From Saprospirales bacterium (GTDB lineage Bacteria > Bacteroidota > Bacteroidia > Chitinophagales > Saprospiraceae), in contig JADJTT010000003.1 in assembly GCA_016711045.1 (NCBI GenBank), positions 558,001 through 622,000 of the forward strand: 64,000 bases of DNA. The letters run 5' to 3'. Of this stretch, positions 36,023-44,041 are shown piece by piece (position 1 is the first letter of the stretch; every line of letters starts with the position of its first letter). The position numbers were made by a program, and so were the translations under genes. The notes under the pieces were generated by a model. That model was given only the letters and a program-made list of their open reading frames with translations, searched no databases and was not told the origin of the DNA.

Positions 36023-37843
36023 TCACTGGGCCAAACGAAAACCGTAGTATTTACTTATGAATTTGGGATCACAACGATCCCGGCTGGACACTCGGCAAGC
36101 CGTAAACGGGTCGAAGAATGTGCCTCCACGCAATACCCGTTCTTCTCCAGAATTGGGTCCTTTGGGATTATCAATTGGACTGTCATTGTGATAACCTCCA
36201 TACTCATCATCATACCAATCCACACACCATTCCGACACATTTCCGGACATATCATAAAGCTTTAACTCATTGGCCACTTTTGACCCTACAGGTCGAATTT
36301 TGTTGTCTGAATTGGAATAAAACCACCCCGCTTTTTCCAGATTGTCCCCTCCCGCAAATTTATACCCCTCGCTCTTTTTCCCTCCCCTGGCAGCGTATTC
36401 CCATTCCGCCTCACTGGGCAAACGGTATTTTTTATCCGTAAGTTTGTTGAGCGTATTGATAAAGTCCTCCGCCATTTCCCAACTTACATTTTCCACCGGG
36501 CACTTATCGCATCCTTTGTTTTCGCTTGGATTATTATGCATTACCGCTTCCCACTGAGCTTGCGTTACTTCATATTTCCCAATCCAAAAATCATTAATAG
36601 TTGCTTGGTGTTTGGAAGCTGTGAAAGAATCGGTTTTATCACACTCTTGTTCATCCGTACACCCCATCGTAAAGGTGCCGCCTTTCACGAAGATCATTTC
36701 GGAAGCAAAAGGATCTTTGAACGGTGGAGCAATTGGAGGTGTAGGTTGTACCACCTTGGTAGTAGAATCTTTTTTTTCAGGTTTGGGCTTATCAATAGGT
36801 TTAGGTAAGGTAGCCGGTTTAGGTAAAATATCCAGTTTATTAGGTAAAGTATCCGGTTCAGGTAAAGTAGCCGGGTTAGGTAAAGTAACGGGGTTGGATA
36901 AAGTGTCCGGGTTAGGTAAAGTACCCGGTTTTCCCATGCCAGATCCCGGGCTTTCAAAAAAAGGAATCAATAATTCCCGAATACCTCCCACATTTGTTGC
37001 AAGAGCGAAGGCGAGGCCTGAAAAGGCTATAAGCCCAATAAGAGCAAGGGCAGGGGTTGGCAAGGACTTTAGTTTTGTCGTTTTTTTACGGGGCTTTTCT
37101 TCCTGCGGTCCCACCACATATCCCGAAGCTTTAAAAGATACATCAGCCGTTTCCTCCACAGTTTCTGCCACGATCACCACGGTCTCTTCCAGCACAATAT
37201 CACGCACCCGCTCCTTCTCTCCGATCTTCTCGATCACCGATACGCGAAGCAGCAGCGGGAATTGTCCTTCCCTCAATGGCCGGACAAAAAATATCCACTC
37301 CGTGTATTCGTCCTTCTCGATAAACTGTTCCTCCCTGTTGAAGGTCCGAATCGCAAAGGCAGGCGGCTCGGCAGAATCGATAAGTTCCACTTCCATTACC
37401 TCCGCGATACGCACTTCTTTGATCTTGGTATCGCGGGTCAGTTCGATATTTTCCAGCAGGGTATCTTCGTCGTAGGCGATGCGTACGCGACACCGGGCTT
37501 CATGTGCCACCTCCATCTGGTGGGGGATCTGGTATAGGAGGTTGCCGTGTTTCGATTTTTTGTCGCTATGTGCGGCTTCCAGGTCGCTTTCTTCCAAACT
37601 CTCCAGCCATTCCAGAAAGCGTTCGCGCAAGCTGTTGTATTTCACATCCAGGTCCGACTGGCTGATGGAGCCCCGCATCATTTTCTTATTCGCCTCTTTC
37701 AGATCGGATTCCAACAGGAGCAACTCGTTGTAGGCCTTGCTATTCTCCGGCAGCGCAGCTTTCAGGCTCTTGAGGGCAGGCCCCAGGCCTTCATCGACGA
37801 GAATGCGCTTTATTTCGGGTTTCATATCTACCATTGAGGTCAT
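36023..37843 (-). CDS. EAD11-like / membrane / FGE-sulfatase protein with variable-region-like C-terminus
   Basis: 606 residues. The N-terminal ~85 residues form a helical domain like effector-associated domain 11 (VDEGLGPALKSLKAALP, LLLLESDLKEANKKMMRGSISQ). A beta-rich domain (about 95-245) follows, then one membrane segment (about 262-285), a proline linker of repeated LPNPxTLPxP units (about 305-355), and a formylglycine-generating-enzyme-like domain (about 385-606: FVKGGTFTMGC, YRLPSEAEWEYAARGG, DMSGNVSEWC, RVLRGG). The catalytic cysteines of true FGE cannot be assigned; this C-type-lectin-like fold is often a binding module. The last 35 residues match the layout of diversity-generating-retroelement variable regions. 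No reverse transcriptase is in the window. Confidence 0.75.
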   Translation of the reverse strand: MTSMVDMKPEIKRILVDEGLGPALKSLKAALPENSKAYNELLLLESDLKEANKKMMRGSISQSDLDVKYNSLRERFLEWLESLEESDLEAAHSDKKSKHGNLLYQIPHQMEVAHEARCRVRIAYDEDTLLENIELTRDTKIKEVRIAEVMEVELIDSAEPPAFAIRTFNREEQFIEKDEYTEWIFFVRPLREGQFPLLLRVSVIEKIGEKERVRDIVLEETVVIVAETVEETADVSFKASGYVVGPQEEKPRKKTTKLKSLPTPALALIGLIAFSGLAFALATNVGGIRELLIPFFESPGSGMGKPGTLPNPDTLSNPVTLPNPATLPEPDTLPNKLDILPKPATLPKPIDKPKPEKKDSTTKVVQPTPPIAPPFKDPFASEMIFVKGGTFTMGCTDEQECDKTDSFTASKHQATINDFWIGKYEVTQAQWEAVMHNNPSENKGCDKCPVENVSWEMAEDFINTLNKLTDKKYRLPSEAEWEYAARGGKKSEGYKFAGGDNLEKAGWFYSNSDNKIRPVGSKVANELKLYDMSGNVSEWCVDWYDDEYGGYHNDSPIDNPKGPNSGEERVLRGGTFFDPFTACRVSSRDRCDPKFISKYYGFRLAQ

Positions 37844-37911
37844 GTCAAGGCGTTTGAAAGTGAAAATAGGGAAAAATGCAATAGGTTGGGAATGAAAAAA
37901 ATCTGAAAACC

Positions 37912-38051
37912 CCCTCCCTGATGCCTACCGATGAAGATTTCGAGCCGCTCCTTTACTGGCAGCCCTGGCCTATGAGCGCAAAACAAAATCTCCATTCGAC
38001 TATATGCCTACAAGTTAGGAGACCTATGCCAATGAAAAAGGGTGGCTGTAG
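37912..38051 (+). pseudogene. DUF4240 C-terminal remnant
   Basis: One frame reads PSLMPTDEDFEPLLY. After a one-base shift it continues LAALAYERKTKSPFDYMPT and, past a stop, ETYANEKGWL-stop at 38051. This is the C-terminal third of DUF4240 (compare SLMPVDEGFEALL ... YETFSNPEGW in 27415-27954). The upstream part is missing. The region to 38160 has no recognisable gene. Confidence 0.65.
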
Positions 38052-38202
38052 AATGGCCACGTGCGAAGCTGCGGAAGAAGATGAAGTACAGCTATACTTT
38101 GACAATAATGAACAAAACAAGCCCTCCAGATCGAGCAGATCAACACACAAATGCTCGCTTTCACCGCCTTGGGAAAGGTGGCGCTCCCTCCTAGCCGCCA
38201 AT

Positions 38203-38307
38203 CTCCCCCCGTACAACCCTCGCGGTTGTCCCCCAAAAGAAAAGCGGGCCGCTGCTTTTTAAAAGGGCTGCTGCTTATTTCTATTAGAGCTGCCCCCACA
38301 GGCAGCC
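38203..38307. repeat. REP-like hairpin cluster B
   Basis: Contains ACAACC-ctcgc-GGTTGT, GCGGGCCGCTGC and CTGCCCCCACAGGCAG hairpins and the shared TATTAGAGC string. It sits directly before a fragment of a RAYT reading frame (38324), reproducing the arrangement at 45935-46156. Confidence 0.7.
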
Positions 38308-38323
38308 ATCACAAAGGAAAGCC

Positions 38324-38405
38324 TTGAAATTCAATCCAAAGATTCACCATAGGATCTATGGAACTAGACTTTGGATACAAATCGAAGGCAGGTGATACAC
38401 TAACA
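38324..38405 (+). pseudogene. N-terminal remnant of a RAYT transposase
   Basis: TTGAAATTCAATCCAAAGAT and CACCAT match the start of the RAYT gene at 46156 (one T/A and one T/C change). The following codons, with frame slips, read like SMELDFGYKSKAG against the intact gene's SIRLRGYDYSQGG. It is truncated by the 3' end of the lipoprotein gene region. Confidence 0.65.
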
Positions 38406-38415
38406 AGACTCCATA

Positions 38416-38886
38416 TTATTTAGCCTTCAGCTTCATCAGGATATCCGTATTTTTCAGGGTAAGTTTATCGGCGCTCAATTCAATAATTTTGTACGGAGGC
38501 AGGCTCATATAGAAATTACTACTAACCAGTTCCCCGTTTTCATCAAATTTCAATAATGGGAACGTCGCTGCCGGGTCAAAATGGATGGTTCCGTTCTCCA
38601 TGGTATAGGGTACCTCAAAACTTGCGCCTGATGTAATAGTCGTCCGGATTCCCTGACTGAAGTTTACCCCTTCTTTGGTGAATCGGTACTCATTTTTGTC
38701 CGTTTCTATATTTGGTGTGGAAACAACATCCGGCCCCAAGAAAACGATGGTGTCGACAACCCATACTTTGCCGTACAGGTAATCGTAGTTGAATTTAGAA
38801 TTATTCTGTGATTTAGTAGCTGTTTTACAGGAGTATGCAGCCACTATTAATAAGGCGGAGGCCAATAAAAAAATAATATTTTTCAT
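38416..38886 (-). CDS. Hypothetical lipoprotein
   Basis: 156 residues. A lipoprotein signal peptide with lipobox VAAYSC (Cys20) precedes a ~135-residue beta-rich part (YLYGKVWVVDTIVFLGPDVV, NEYRFTKEG, IIELSADKLTLKNTDILM). The shape and the closing 'LSADKLTL' pattern resemble lipocalin-like or copper-resistance NlpE-like Bacteroidota lipoproteins, but no specific family is recognised. It follows the membrane-peptidase operon on the same strand, 24 nt after it, and may be its last gene. Confidence 0.7.
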   Translation of the reverse strand: MKNIIFLLASALLIVAAYSCKTATKSQNNSKFNYDYLYGKVWVVDTIVFLGPDVVSTPNIETDKNEYRFTKEGVNFSQGIRTTITSGASFEVPYTMENGTIHFDPAATFPLLKFDENGELVSSNFYMSLPPYKIIELSADKLTLKNTDILMKLKAK

Positions 38887-38910
38887 GCGTTGTTTTTATT
38901 CTGAAAAAAG

Positions 38911-39291
38911 TTATCCCTCCTCCCCATCCTTACCAGATAACTCCATCTCGAGAAGATGGATGAGTTTCAGCAAGGTATCTTCGGAGATCTCCACCTTTTT
39001 GGTCTTCTCTTTTAGCTTTTCCTTGTCCTTTTTCAGGTATTTGAGCACCGCATTCTTGGTGAATTTATAGCCGTCCTGAATGACGGATTTCCCCACCGTT
39101 TCAAGGATGAACACCAAAGCCCCGAATAAGAAGACCTCTCCACCCCCGACTTCCATAGATTCTTCCAGGTTGTTCCCTTTGCCGGAAAAAAGGGTGAGGT
39201 AGTTGCCTTTATACAGCTCATGGGCAGTTTTTTCTTCCGGGGTTCCGTATTCGGCGATGTACTCGTCAATAATGTTTTCAAGCGTACTCAT
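38911..39291 (-). CDS. Hypothetical protein with one hydrophobic segment and a charged tail
   Basis: 127 residues if the start is MSTLENIIDEYIAEYG (39291); a start six codons upstream (39309) is possible. The start overlaps the 3' end of the upstream gene by 14 nt. A helical N-terminus with KTAHELYKGNYL is followed by a hydrophobic GGGEVFLFGALVFILETVG. The tail is Lys/Glu-rich and coiled-coil-like (YLKKDKEKLKEKTKKVEIS). No family is recognised. It is the fourth gene of a tightly overlapping membrane operon. Confidence 0.65.
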   Translation of the reverse strand: MSTLENIIDEYIAEYGTPEEKTAHELYKGNYLTLFSGKGNNLEESMEVGGGEVFLFGALVFILETVGKSVIQDGYKFTKNAVLKYLKKDKEKLKEKTKKVEISEDTLLKLIHLLEMELSGKDGEEG

Positions 39292-40123
39292 CAGAAAGAA
39301 GGTTTGCATGGTTAATATGAATCCGCCGACTTAACAGGGTGACGACGAATAAAAAGAAAATTGTAGCTTCCAGGATCAGGACAACCGGGTCCAGATTGAG
39401 CTCTCCCAAAAAGGAGGTGATATCTCCCATAGCCCATTGCAGGTTATCCACCTTCATGCCCATGGTCAGTTTTTCGGGTATGTCCTTTAAATCCTTGAAC
39501 CGGTAACCCGCCATGAGTTCGCTGGTGAGACTACCAAAAAAAATGCGATACACCCATAACCCTCCAAGAATCAGGAATAAGGCGGTGCCTGCCCGCTTGA
39601 TGGGATACCGGTCGTACAGATCCTGGAAAAAGGGCGCAAAGTATTTCAGCCCGTAAATGAGGATGCTGACAAGTAGAATGGCTCCCAGCAATGACATAAC
39701 CTGGATGAAGACAATCAGCTTAATTAAAAGTTGATATAAAAATTCCTTGTCTTCCCCCGTGTCTACCCGTTCCATTATAGCTATCAGCTGTTCTACCATT
39801 CTTGCATAAATCACTGCAGGCGCATCATCCGCTCCCATAATTTCATTGAATACGGGATAGAAGATGGTGATCAGTATGACGATCCAGCCAATCCCTACCC
39901 AAACAATGGCAAGCACGTAATTCTGCCAGCCCATGTCGCGCTTCCGGATAAATTGTACAAGGGCCAGGCCAAAAACCAAGTAAAATACCAGGAACGAAAT
40001 ATTGCCAACGGTGAAGAAGGTTTCACCAGCTACCTGGGTCACGCCCATTGCGGTTAGCAGCAGGAATACCAGTGACAATAATATAGCGTTAACAACCTTT
40101 GTGCCCATCCGGATAGTTTCCAT
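39278..40123 (-). CDS. Polytopic membrane protein of unknown function
   Basis: About 281 residues from METIRMGTKVVNAILLSL (40123), one base after the stop of the upstream gene; a start at 40162 is less likely because it would overlap that gene by 38 nt. Five or so hydrophobic segments: VVNAILLSLVFLLLTAMG, ISFLVFYLVFGLALV, YVLAIVWVGIGWIVILITIF, VMSLLGAILLVSILIYGL and VILEATIFFLFVVTLL. An acidic loop between the third and fourth carries ERVDTGEDKEF. No domain is recognised. Third gene of the operon with the M48-like peptidase. Confidence 0.7.
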   Translation of the reverse strand: METIRMGTKVVNAILLSLVFLLLTAMGVTQVAGETFFTVGNISFLVFYLVFGLALVQFIRKRDMGWQNYVLAIVWVGIGWIVILITIFYPVFNEIMGADDAPAVIYARMVEQLIAIMERVDTGEDKEFLYQLLIKLIVFIQVMSLLGAILLVSILIYGLKYFAPFFQDLYDRYPIKRAGTALFLILGGLWVYRIFFGSLTSELMAGYRFKDLKDIPEKLTMGMKVDNLQWAMGDITSFLGELNLDPVVLILEATIFFLFVVTLLSRRIHINHANLLSDEYA

Positions 40124-40124
40124 A

Positions 40125-40526
40125 TCATTCAGCTTTTTTTGCGCTTCGTTTTGCGATCCCAACCCCTGCGAAATACAACAAGAGCAAAAGGATCAAAAGG
40201 AGGTTCTCAAACCCGTTTTCGAGCATGGGATTTAGAACGAATTCACTGCTTCCATTCAGCGCATGCACTCTCAAGGCGACCACATTCCATCCGAGGAAAA
40301 AGAGAAGGATGGCAAGCAATAGAAGGAAGTGCTTTACGGAAAGGTCCATCAACTTAAAATAAAAAAGATCGCCGGCCAACGTTATAAAGACCAGGCCAAA
40401 AATAATTGCGAAAAAGAGAAGCCAAAAGAACCTGTTCCAAAAAAGTTGATATTCTGCAAAACCGCGATGAAAAAGAACAACGGGTAAATACTCAGCACCC
40501 TGTTCGCTCCATTGGCGTACCTCCAT
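40125..40526 (-). CDS. Small membrane protein, four helices
   Basis: 133 residues. About four hydrophobic segments (WLLFFAIIFGLVFITLAG, HFLLLLAILLFFLGWNVVAL, LLLILLLLLYFAGVGIA). A good Shine-Dalgarno-like AGGAG lies 8 nt before the ATG. The gene begins 1 nt after the stop of the peptidase gene and ends 1 nt before the next start, so all are one transcription unit. No recognisable family. Confidence 0.7.
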   Translation of the reverse strand: MEVRQWSEQGAEYLPVVLFHRGFAEYQLFWNRFFWLLFFAIIFGLVFITLAGDLFYFKLMDLSVKHFLLLLAILLFFLGWNVVALRVHALNGSSEFVLNPMLENGFENLLLILLLLLYFAGVGIAKRSAKKAE

Positions 40527-40527
40527 C

Positions 40528-41451
40528 TTAAGTCTCCTGGGGGGTGGTGCTGATCAGCCTTAAAATGAGAAATGTCGGGGACCGAGCCGATACGGATAGC
40601 GGCGATCCGGTCGGCAATGAATTCCTTGGCATAGGAAAACCAATGTTGAAGAAAGCGGAAACCCTGTCTGAACAAAAGAAATACACGATAGCCATCCCAA
40701 GATACATGAGTATCAATGCTACCATCCATGGACCGGGTTCTTCCACCTCGTCGATATCAACCCCTTCCACGAACAACATTCCTGCCAAAGCCGACAACAA
40801 CGCGGTAAAAAACATTACAATATAAAAGACCGGAAGAAAGAATTTACGGGTATTGATCAGGAAATTCTTTACGACGGAATCCCGGAATTTCAGGTGCGCA
40901 CGTTCGTGCTGAATGAGAAACCGACGATTCTCCGGGGAGGAATTCATCAGAAAATCCGCTCCCAGCACGATCCTTCTGATGGCAAAACCGTATGAAAAAG
41001 TGGCTCGCCCTAAATACCACTTTACTTTTTCCATTCCTGAAATGCCGGGATCCCCATCCGGAAACACGGCTGCCAGGTCAAGTGGTCGCACCCTGCCCTT
41101 TACGTTGCTCCACCCCCTGGCCAGCAAAAGAACAAGCAGGAGGAGCGCAGGAAACAGGATGAAGAGGAACGATGCTTCCTGATACCGCTTCATCAGGATC
41201 GTACTAAAATCTTCAGAACGCGCATAATCAAAAGCCTCGGACATGTCGTACTCGGGAATTTCACGCTGATGGCCCGTTTCGGGATCGATCACCAACTCCA
41301 TCCCATACATCTCTTGCCACAGGCCATTGGTGAAGGAACGGATCAGTGCATCCCGGACAACGAAAAAAATAAGCCCTCCAATCAGGACAAGGGGCAAACC
41401 CGATATGAAATAGCCGGCAATATTCTGCCGAATGAGGCTTCTTTTATCCAT
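40528..41451 (-). CDS. M48/M56-like membrane metallopeptidase, frame disrupted near its end
   Basis: Start at MDKRSLIRQNIAGYF (41451). There are hydrophobic segments at about 12-32 and 95-115, then the zinc motif HERAHLKF (HExxH) near residue 190, then two more membrane segments. In this frame the protein ends in a non-homologous tail. In the next frame the same DNA reads QHWFSYAKEFIADRIAAIRI, which supplies the third zinc ligand (E in KEFIADR) expected in M48/M56 peptidases. A one-base slip at about 40640-40685, and a second in the G6 run (40540-40545), would give a continuous peptidase ending QET. Either two sequencing errors or a recently damaged gene. First gene of the membrane operon. 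Confidence 0.65.
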   Translation of the reverse strand: MDKRSLIRQNIAGYFISGLPLVLIGGLIFFVVRDALIRSFTNGLWQEMYGMELVIDPETGHQREIPEYDMSEAFDYARSEDFSTILMKRYQEASFLFILFPALLLLVLLLARGWSNVKGRVRPLDLAAVFPDGDPGISGMEKVKWYLGRATFSYGFAIRRIVLGADFLMNSSPENRRFLIQHERAHLKFRDSVVKNFLINTRKFFLPVFYIVMFFTALLSALAGMLFVEGVDIDEVEEPGPWMVALILMYLGMAIVYFFCSDRVSAFFNIGFPMPRNSLPTGSPLSVSARSPTFLILRLISTTPQET

Positions 41452-41495
41452 AGTTGGCTTTTCTATCAAACAAATACGAATAAAAGGAAAATTCT

Positions 41496-41756
41496 TTAAA
41501 GTGGGAACGGTGACCGGTGAACAGTATTCATTTTTAAAGAAAATTGTAAGGCAGCGGACCTTAGCTGAGTGCATAGTCCTGTTTCGTAGGCATAGATGCC
41601 GGCAATTTCGTTCTCAGTGTCGATAACGGCACTGATATTCCAGTCGCCCGTCAGCCCGTGGGCCAACAGGAACTCAACCTGGATCTTGCCCAACTAATTT
41701 TCAGAATGAGATTGCCTTCCGCTTCCTGGGCAGGAGCATAGCAATTCGTTTTCATA
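41496..41756 (-). pseudogene. Degenerate short frames, unidentified
   Basis: On the minus strand a start MKTNCYAPAQEAEGNLILK (41756) runs, after a slip near 41695, into GKIQVEFLLAHGLTGDWN and ISAVIDTENEIAGIYAYETG. It looks like a small decayed gene. No family is recognised. Confidence 0.25.
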
Positions 41757-41782
41757 ATTTGTCTTCGACCGGCAACCGATTT

Positions 41783-41998
41783 TTAAAAACTAGCCCTCAA
41801 ACTTAACCCCACCGGCGAGATCGGTATCTCATTCCAGTTCAGTCCGGTTACAGGGTAAAGACCAAAAACTCTAAAACTAACCCTGGCAGATTGCCTGGAC
41901 CATTTGAAACTGGGGGCAAATCGATAACCCAGAATGGGATACCAAACATACCCGTTAGACCCCTTTCCGGATAAGTATGTCCCGCCCAATCCGATTTA
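41783..41998 (-). pseudogene. C-terminal fragment of an outer-membrane barrel-like protein
   Basis: Minus-strand frame IGLGGTYLSGKGSNGYVW, then YPILGYRFAPSFKWSRQSAR and FGLYPVTGLNWNEIPISP, ending GLSLRASF with the terminal Phe typical of outer-membrane barrels. It has no start or signal peptide: a stop codon lies immediately upstream at ~41999. The 42000-42110 stretch upstream shows only short frames. Confidence 0.45.
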
Positions 41999-42113
41999 CA
42001 GTTGATTGTTCTCAAGCTTGTTCTTTGTTTTAAACAATCCCCTCCAACAGATAATTCCAAATATAGCTCTGACCCTATTTGGCCTAATCGCCCCTCGGGA
42101 ATGGGGAAAATGC

Positions 42114-42851
42114 TCAAAAGATGGCGGCCCGGTGGGGACGACCCTCGCGGCCGCCCCCGCGAATCAACAACCAAAAAGCAAACCCGATCTCCCCCACAGC
42201 CATAGGCAAACTGAGCACCATCTCGATAGTTGCCAACTGATCCAGATCCGGGAAGAGTAATTTGATCCCATGTACGAACAGGTAGCTGAGCCCGGCAAGA
42301 ACCAACAGGATCCCCCAAACCGTGTGGGCGTATTTCGACTGGAGCAACAGGTAGCCCAACAGCAAGAGGTGGATTCCGAAGATCACCAGGCCCATAGACC
42401 AGCCACCTTCAAAAGCGTTCAGATAAAATACCACCTGGTATCTAACCATTTCCGGAGCCATCATCAGCCCTTCATCCAAAAGGTTTAACACGGAAATGAG
42501 ATTCATTATCGCCACACCTAACAAAGCGGTATATGCAAGCCGGAAGCAGGCGGTGAGTAGCGAGAGTCGCTGGTTGGCTTCTTTGAAGAAGAGGTAGAGT
42601 GCCCAGGCTACCACAATGTCCAGAAAGAAAATGAGGAGCCAGCCAAGGACACCTGCCCGGAATAGCGAAATCGAGGTACTGAGATTGGCCACCGTGGCTT
42701 CTGCATCTCCCTTCACCACCAGACTGCTTTGCACATAGCCGTAGGAAAATCCAGCCACCAGGGCCATGAGGAGGAGGGAAATGCCGGCAATCCATGCGGC
42801 CTTTCGCTGAGAAACAGAAAAGCGTGAATTTAAATTATTGTTCGTTTTCAT
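42114..42851 (-). CDS. DUF4386 family membrane protein
   Basis: About 245 residues from MKTNNNLNSRFSVSQRKA (42851). Six hydrophobic segments in the DUF4386 pattern (RKAAWIAGISLLLMALVAGF, FRAGVLGWLLIFFLDIVVAW, LTACFRLAYTALLGVAIMNL, GLSYLFVHGIK). The last ~12 residues (GGGREGRPHRAAIF) are encoded by a REP hairpin (42120-42165), so the natural C-terminus has been replaced or extended by the repeat. It lies 36 nt after the alcohol-dehydrogenase-like gene, a frequent neighbour of DUF4386 genes. The function of the family is unknown. Confidence 0.85.
   Translation of the reverse strand: MKTNNNLNSRFSVSQRKAAWIAGISLLLMALVAGFSYGYVQSSLVVKGDAEATVANLSTSISLFRAGVLGWLLIFFLDIVVAWALYLFFKEANQRLSLLTACFRLAYTALLGVAIMNLISVLNLLDEGLMMAPEMVRYQVVFYLNAFEGGWSMGLVIFGIHLLLLGYLLLQSKYAHTVWGILLVLAGLSYLFVHGIKLLFPDLDQLATIEMVLSLPMAVGEIGFAFWLLIRGGGREGRPHRAAIF
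42118..42166. repeat. REP-like hairpin C at the 3' end of the DUF4386 gene
   Basis: GGCGGCC and GGGGACGACC are opposed by GGCCGCCCCC on the other side of a CTCGC turn. It matches the GC-rich hairpin style of clusters A, B and D and overlaps the coding end of the gene. Confidence 0.55.
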
Positions 42852-42887
42852 GATGTTCTTTTTTTTTGTCTTTTCCAATCTATCTAA

Positions 42888-43886
42888 TTATGCCCGAATG
42901 GTAATAACCACATTCCCTTTCTTGCGACCGGCATCGATATACGTGTGCGCTTCGGACACTTTCTCCAGTGGATATTGCCTGTCGATGACCGTTTTCAGGC
43001 GTCCTTCCAGGTAGATCTCCACCAACTCGGAGAGGAGAACCCGAAGTTCGGCATCGGTGCGGAGGCCAGTCGCGGCAAATTTTGCTTTCTTCCTGCTAAA
43101 TGTGGAGGTCCATAGCATTTTCAGCAGGAGCGGAAACCGGAGCACAGGAGACAGGTACTGTCCGGATTCGGTTAGCGCATTTTTGCACTTTCCAAAAGAG
43201 CTTTTACCGATTGTATCAAAAATGATATCATAGGTCTTGCCCATCTTGGTGAAATCCTGCCGGGTATAGTCGATCACGTGATCAGCGCCAAGCGATCTAA
43301 CCAGGCCCGTGTTGCGGGTACTGCACACCCCGGTCACCTCGGCGCCAAAATGCTTTGCCAACTGTACCGCCGCCGTGCCAAGGCTACCCGAGGCCCCGTT
43401 TATCAGCACTTTTTGCCCGGGCTGGATATGGCCGATCTCCTTGAGGAAATTTATGGAGGTGAGGTGTCCGTCGCAAAAGGTGGTGGCTTCCGCGAAGCTC
43501 ATGCCCTCGGGCATGGAAAGGAGCACGCCGTTTTCGGGAACGACCACATATTCCGCATTGGTGCTGAAGCCCAGCGTAGTCTCCCCAAAAACGCGATCGC
43601 CAGGTTGGAAGGAACTAACATCCTTGCCGGCAGCTTCCACCACGCCCGCGAAGCCCGTACCGGGAATGGGGTGTTTGGGCTTGCGCAGCCCGATAAACAA
43701 CCGCCCAAAATACGGGGTGCCGGTGCGGATCATTCCATCTGCGGTGGTCGCCGAGCTGGCGTGTATGGCAATCCGCACCTCGTTATCTTTGGGTTGCGGC
43801 ATTTCTACTTGTTGCAGTTGGAGGACATCGGGCCCTCCGTAACCGTTAGCTACAATCGCTTTCATCATTTGGGTTTTCATGTGCAT
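42888..43886 (-). CDS. NAD(P)-dependent alcohol dehydrogenase / quinone-reductase-like (MDR family)
   Basis: 332 residues. A medium-chain dehydrogenase/reductase without the structural zinc cysteines: KAIVANGYGGPDVLQLQQVE, GTGFAGVVEAAG, FQPGDRVFGE, the nucleotide loop INGASGSLGTAAVQLAKHFG near residue 160, and the C-terminal YPLEKVSEAHTYIDAG-RKKGNVVITI. It probably reduces quinones or enones with NADPH; the substrate is not predictable. It is in one unit with the DUF4386 gene, downstream of the divergently spaced TolB-TPR-AraC gene on the same strand, which may regulate both. Confidence 0.88.
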   Translation of the reverse strand: MHMKTQMMKAIVANGYGGPDVLQLQQVEMPQPKDNEVRIAIHASSATTADGMIRTGTPYFGRLFIGLRKPKHPIPGTGFAGVVEAAGKDVSSFQPGDRVFGETTLGFSTNAEYVVVPENGVLLSMPEGMSFAEATTFCDGHLTSINFLKEIGHIQPGQKVLINGASGSLGTAAVQLAKHFGAEVTGVCSTRNTGLVRSLGADHVIDYTRQDFTKMGKTYDIIFDTIGKSSFGKCKNALTESGQYLSPVLRFPLLLKMLWTSTFSRKKAKFAATGLRTDAELRVLLSELVEIYLEGRLKTVIDRQYPLEKVSEAHTYIDAGRKKGNVVITIRA

Positions 43887-44041
43887 TGGTTTTTATGTGC
43901 GTAAAAAAGTGGCTTGTTTTACAATCAAATCACGATGCAAAGATAGAGGTAGTGCCCGGGGCGGGCGTTCGGGATCCCCTGTGAGGGGTTCGGAATTATA
44001 AATGCGAACCGATTGGTGGAAGATTGGGTAAGGGTACGCGC

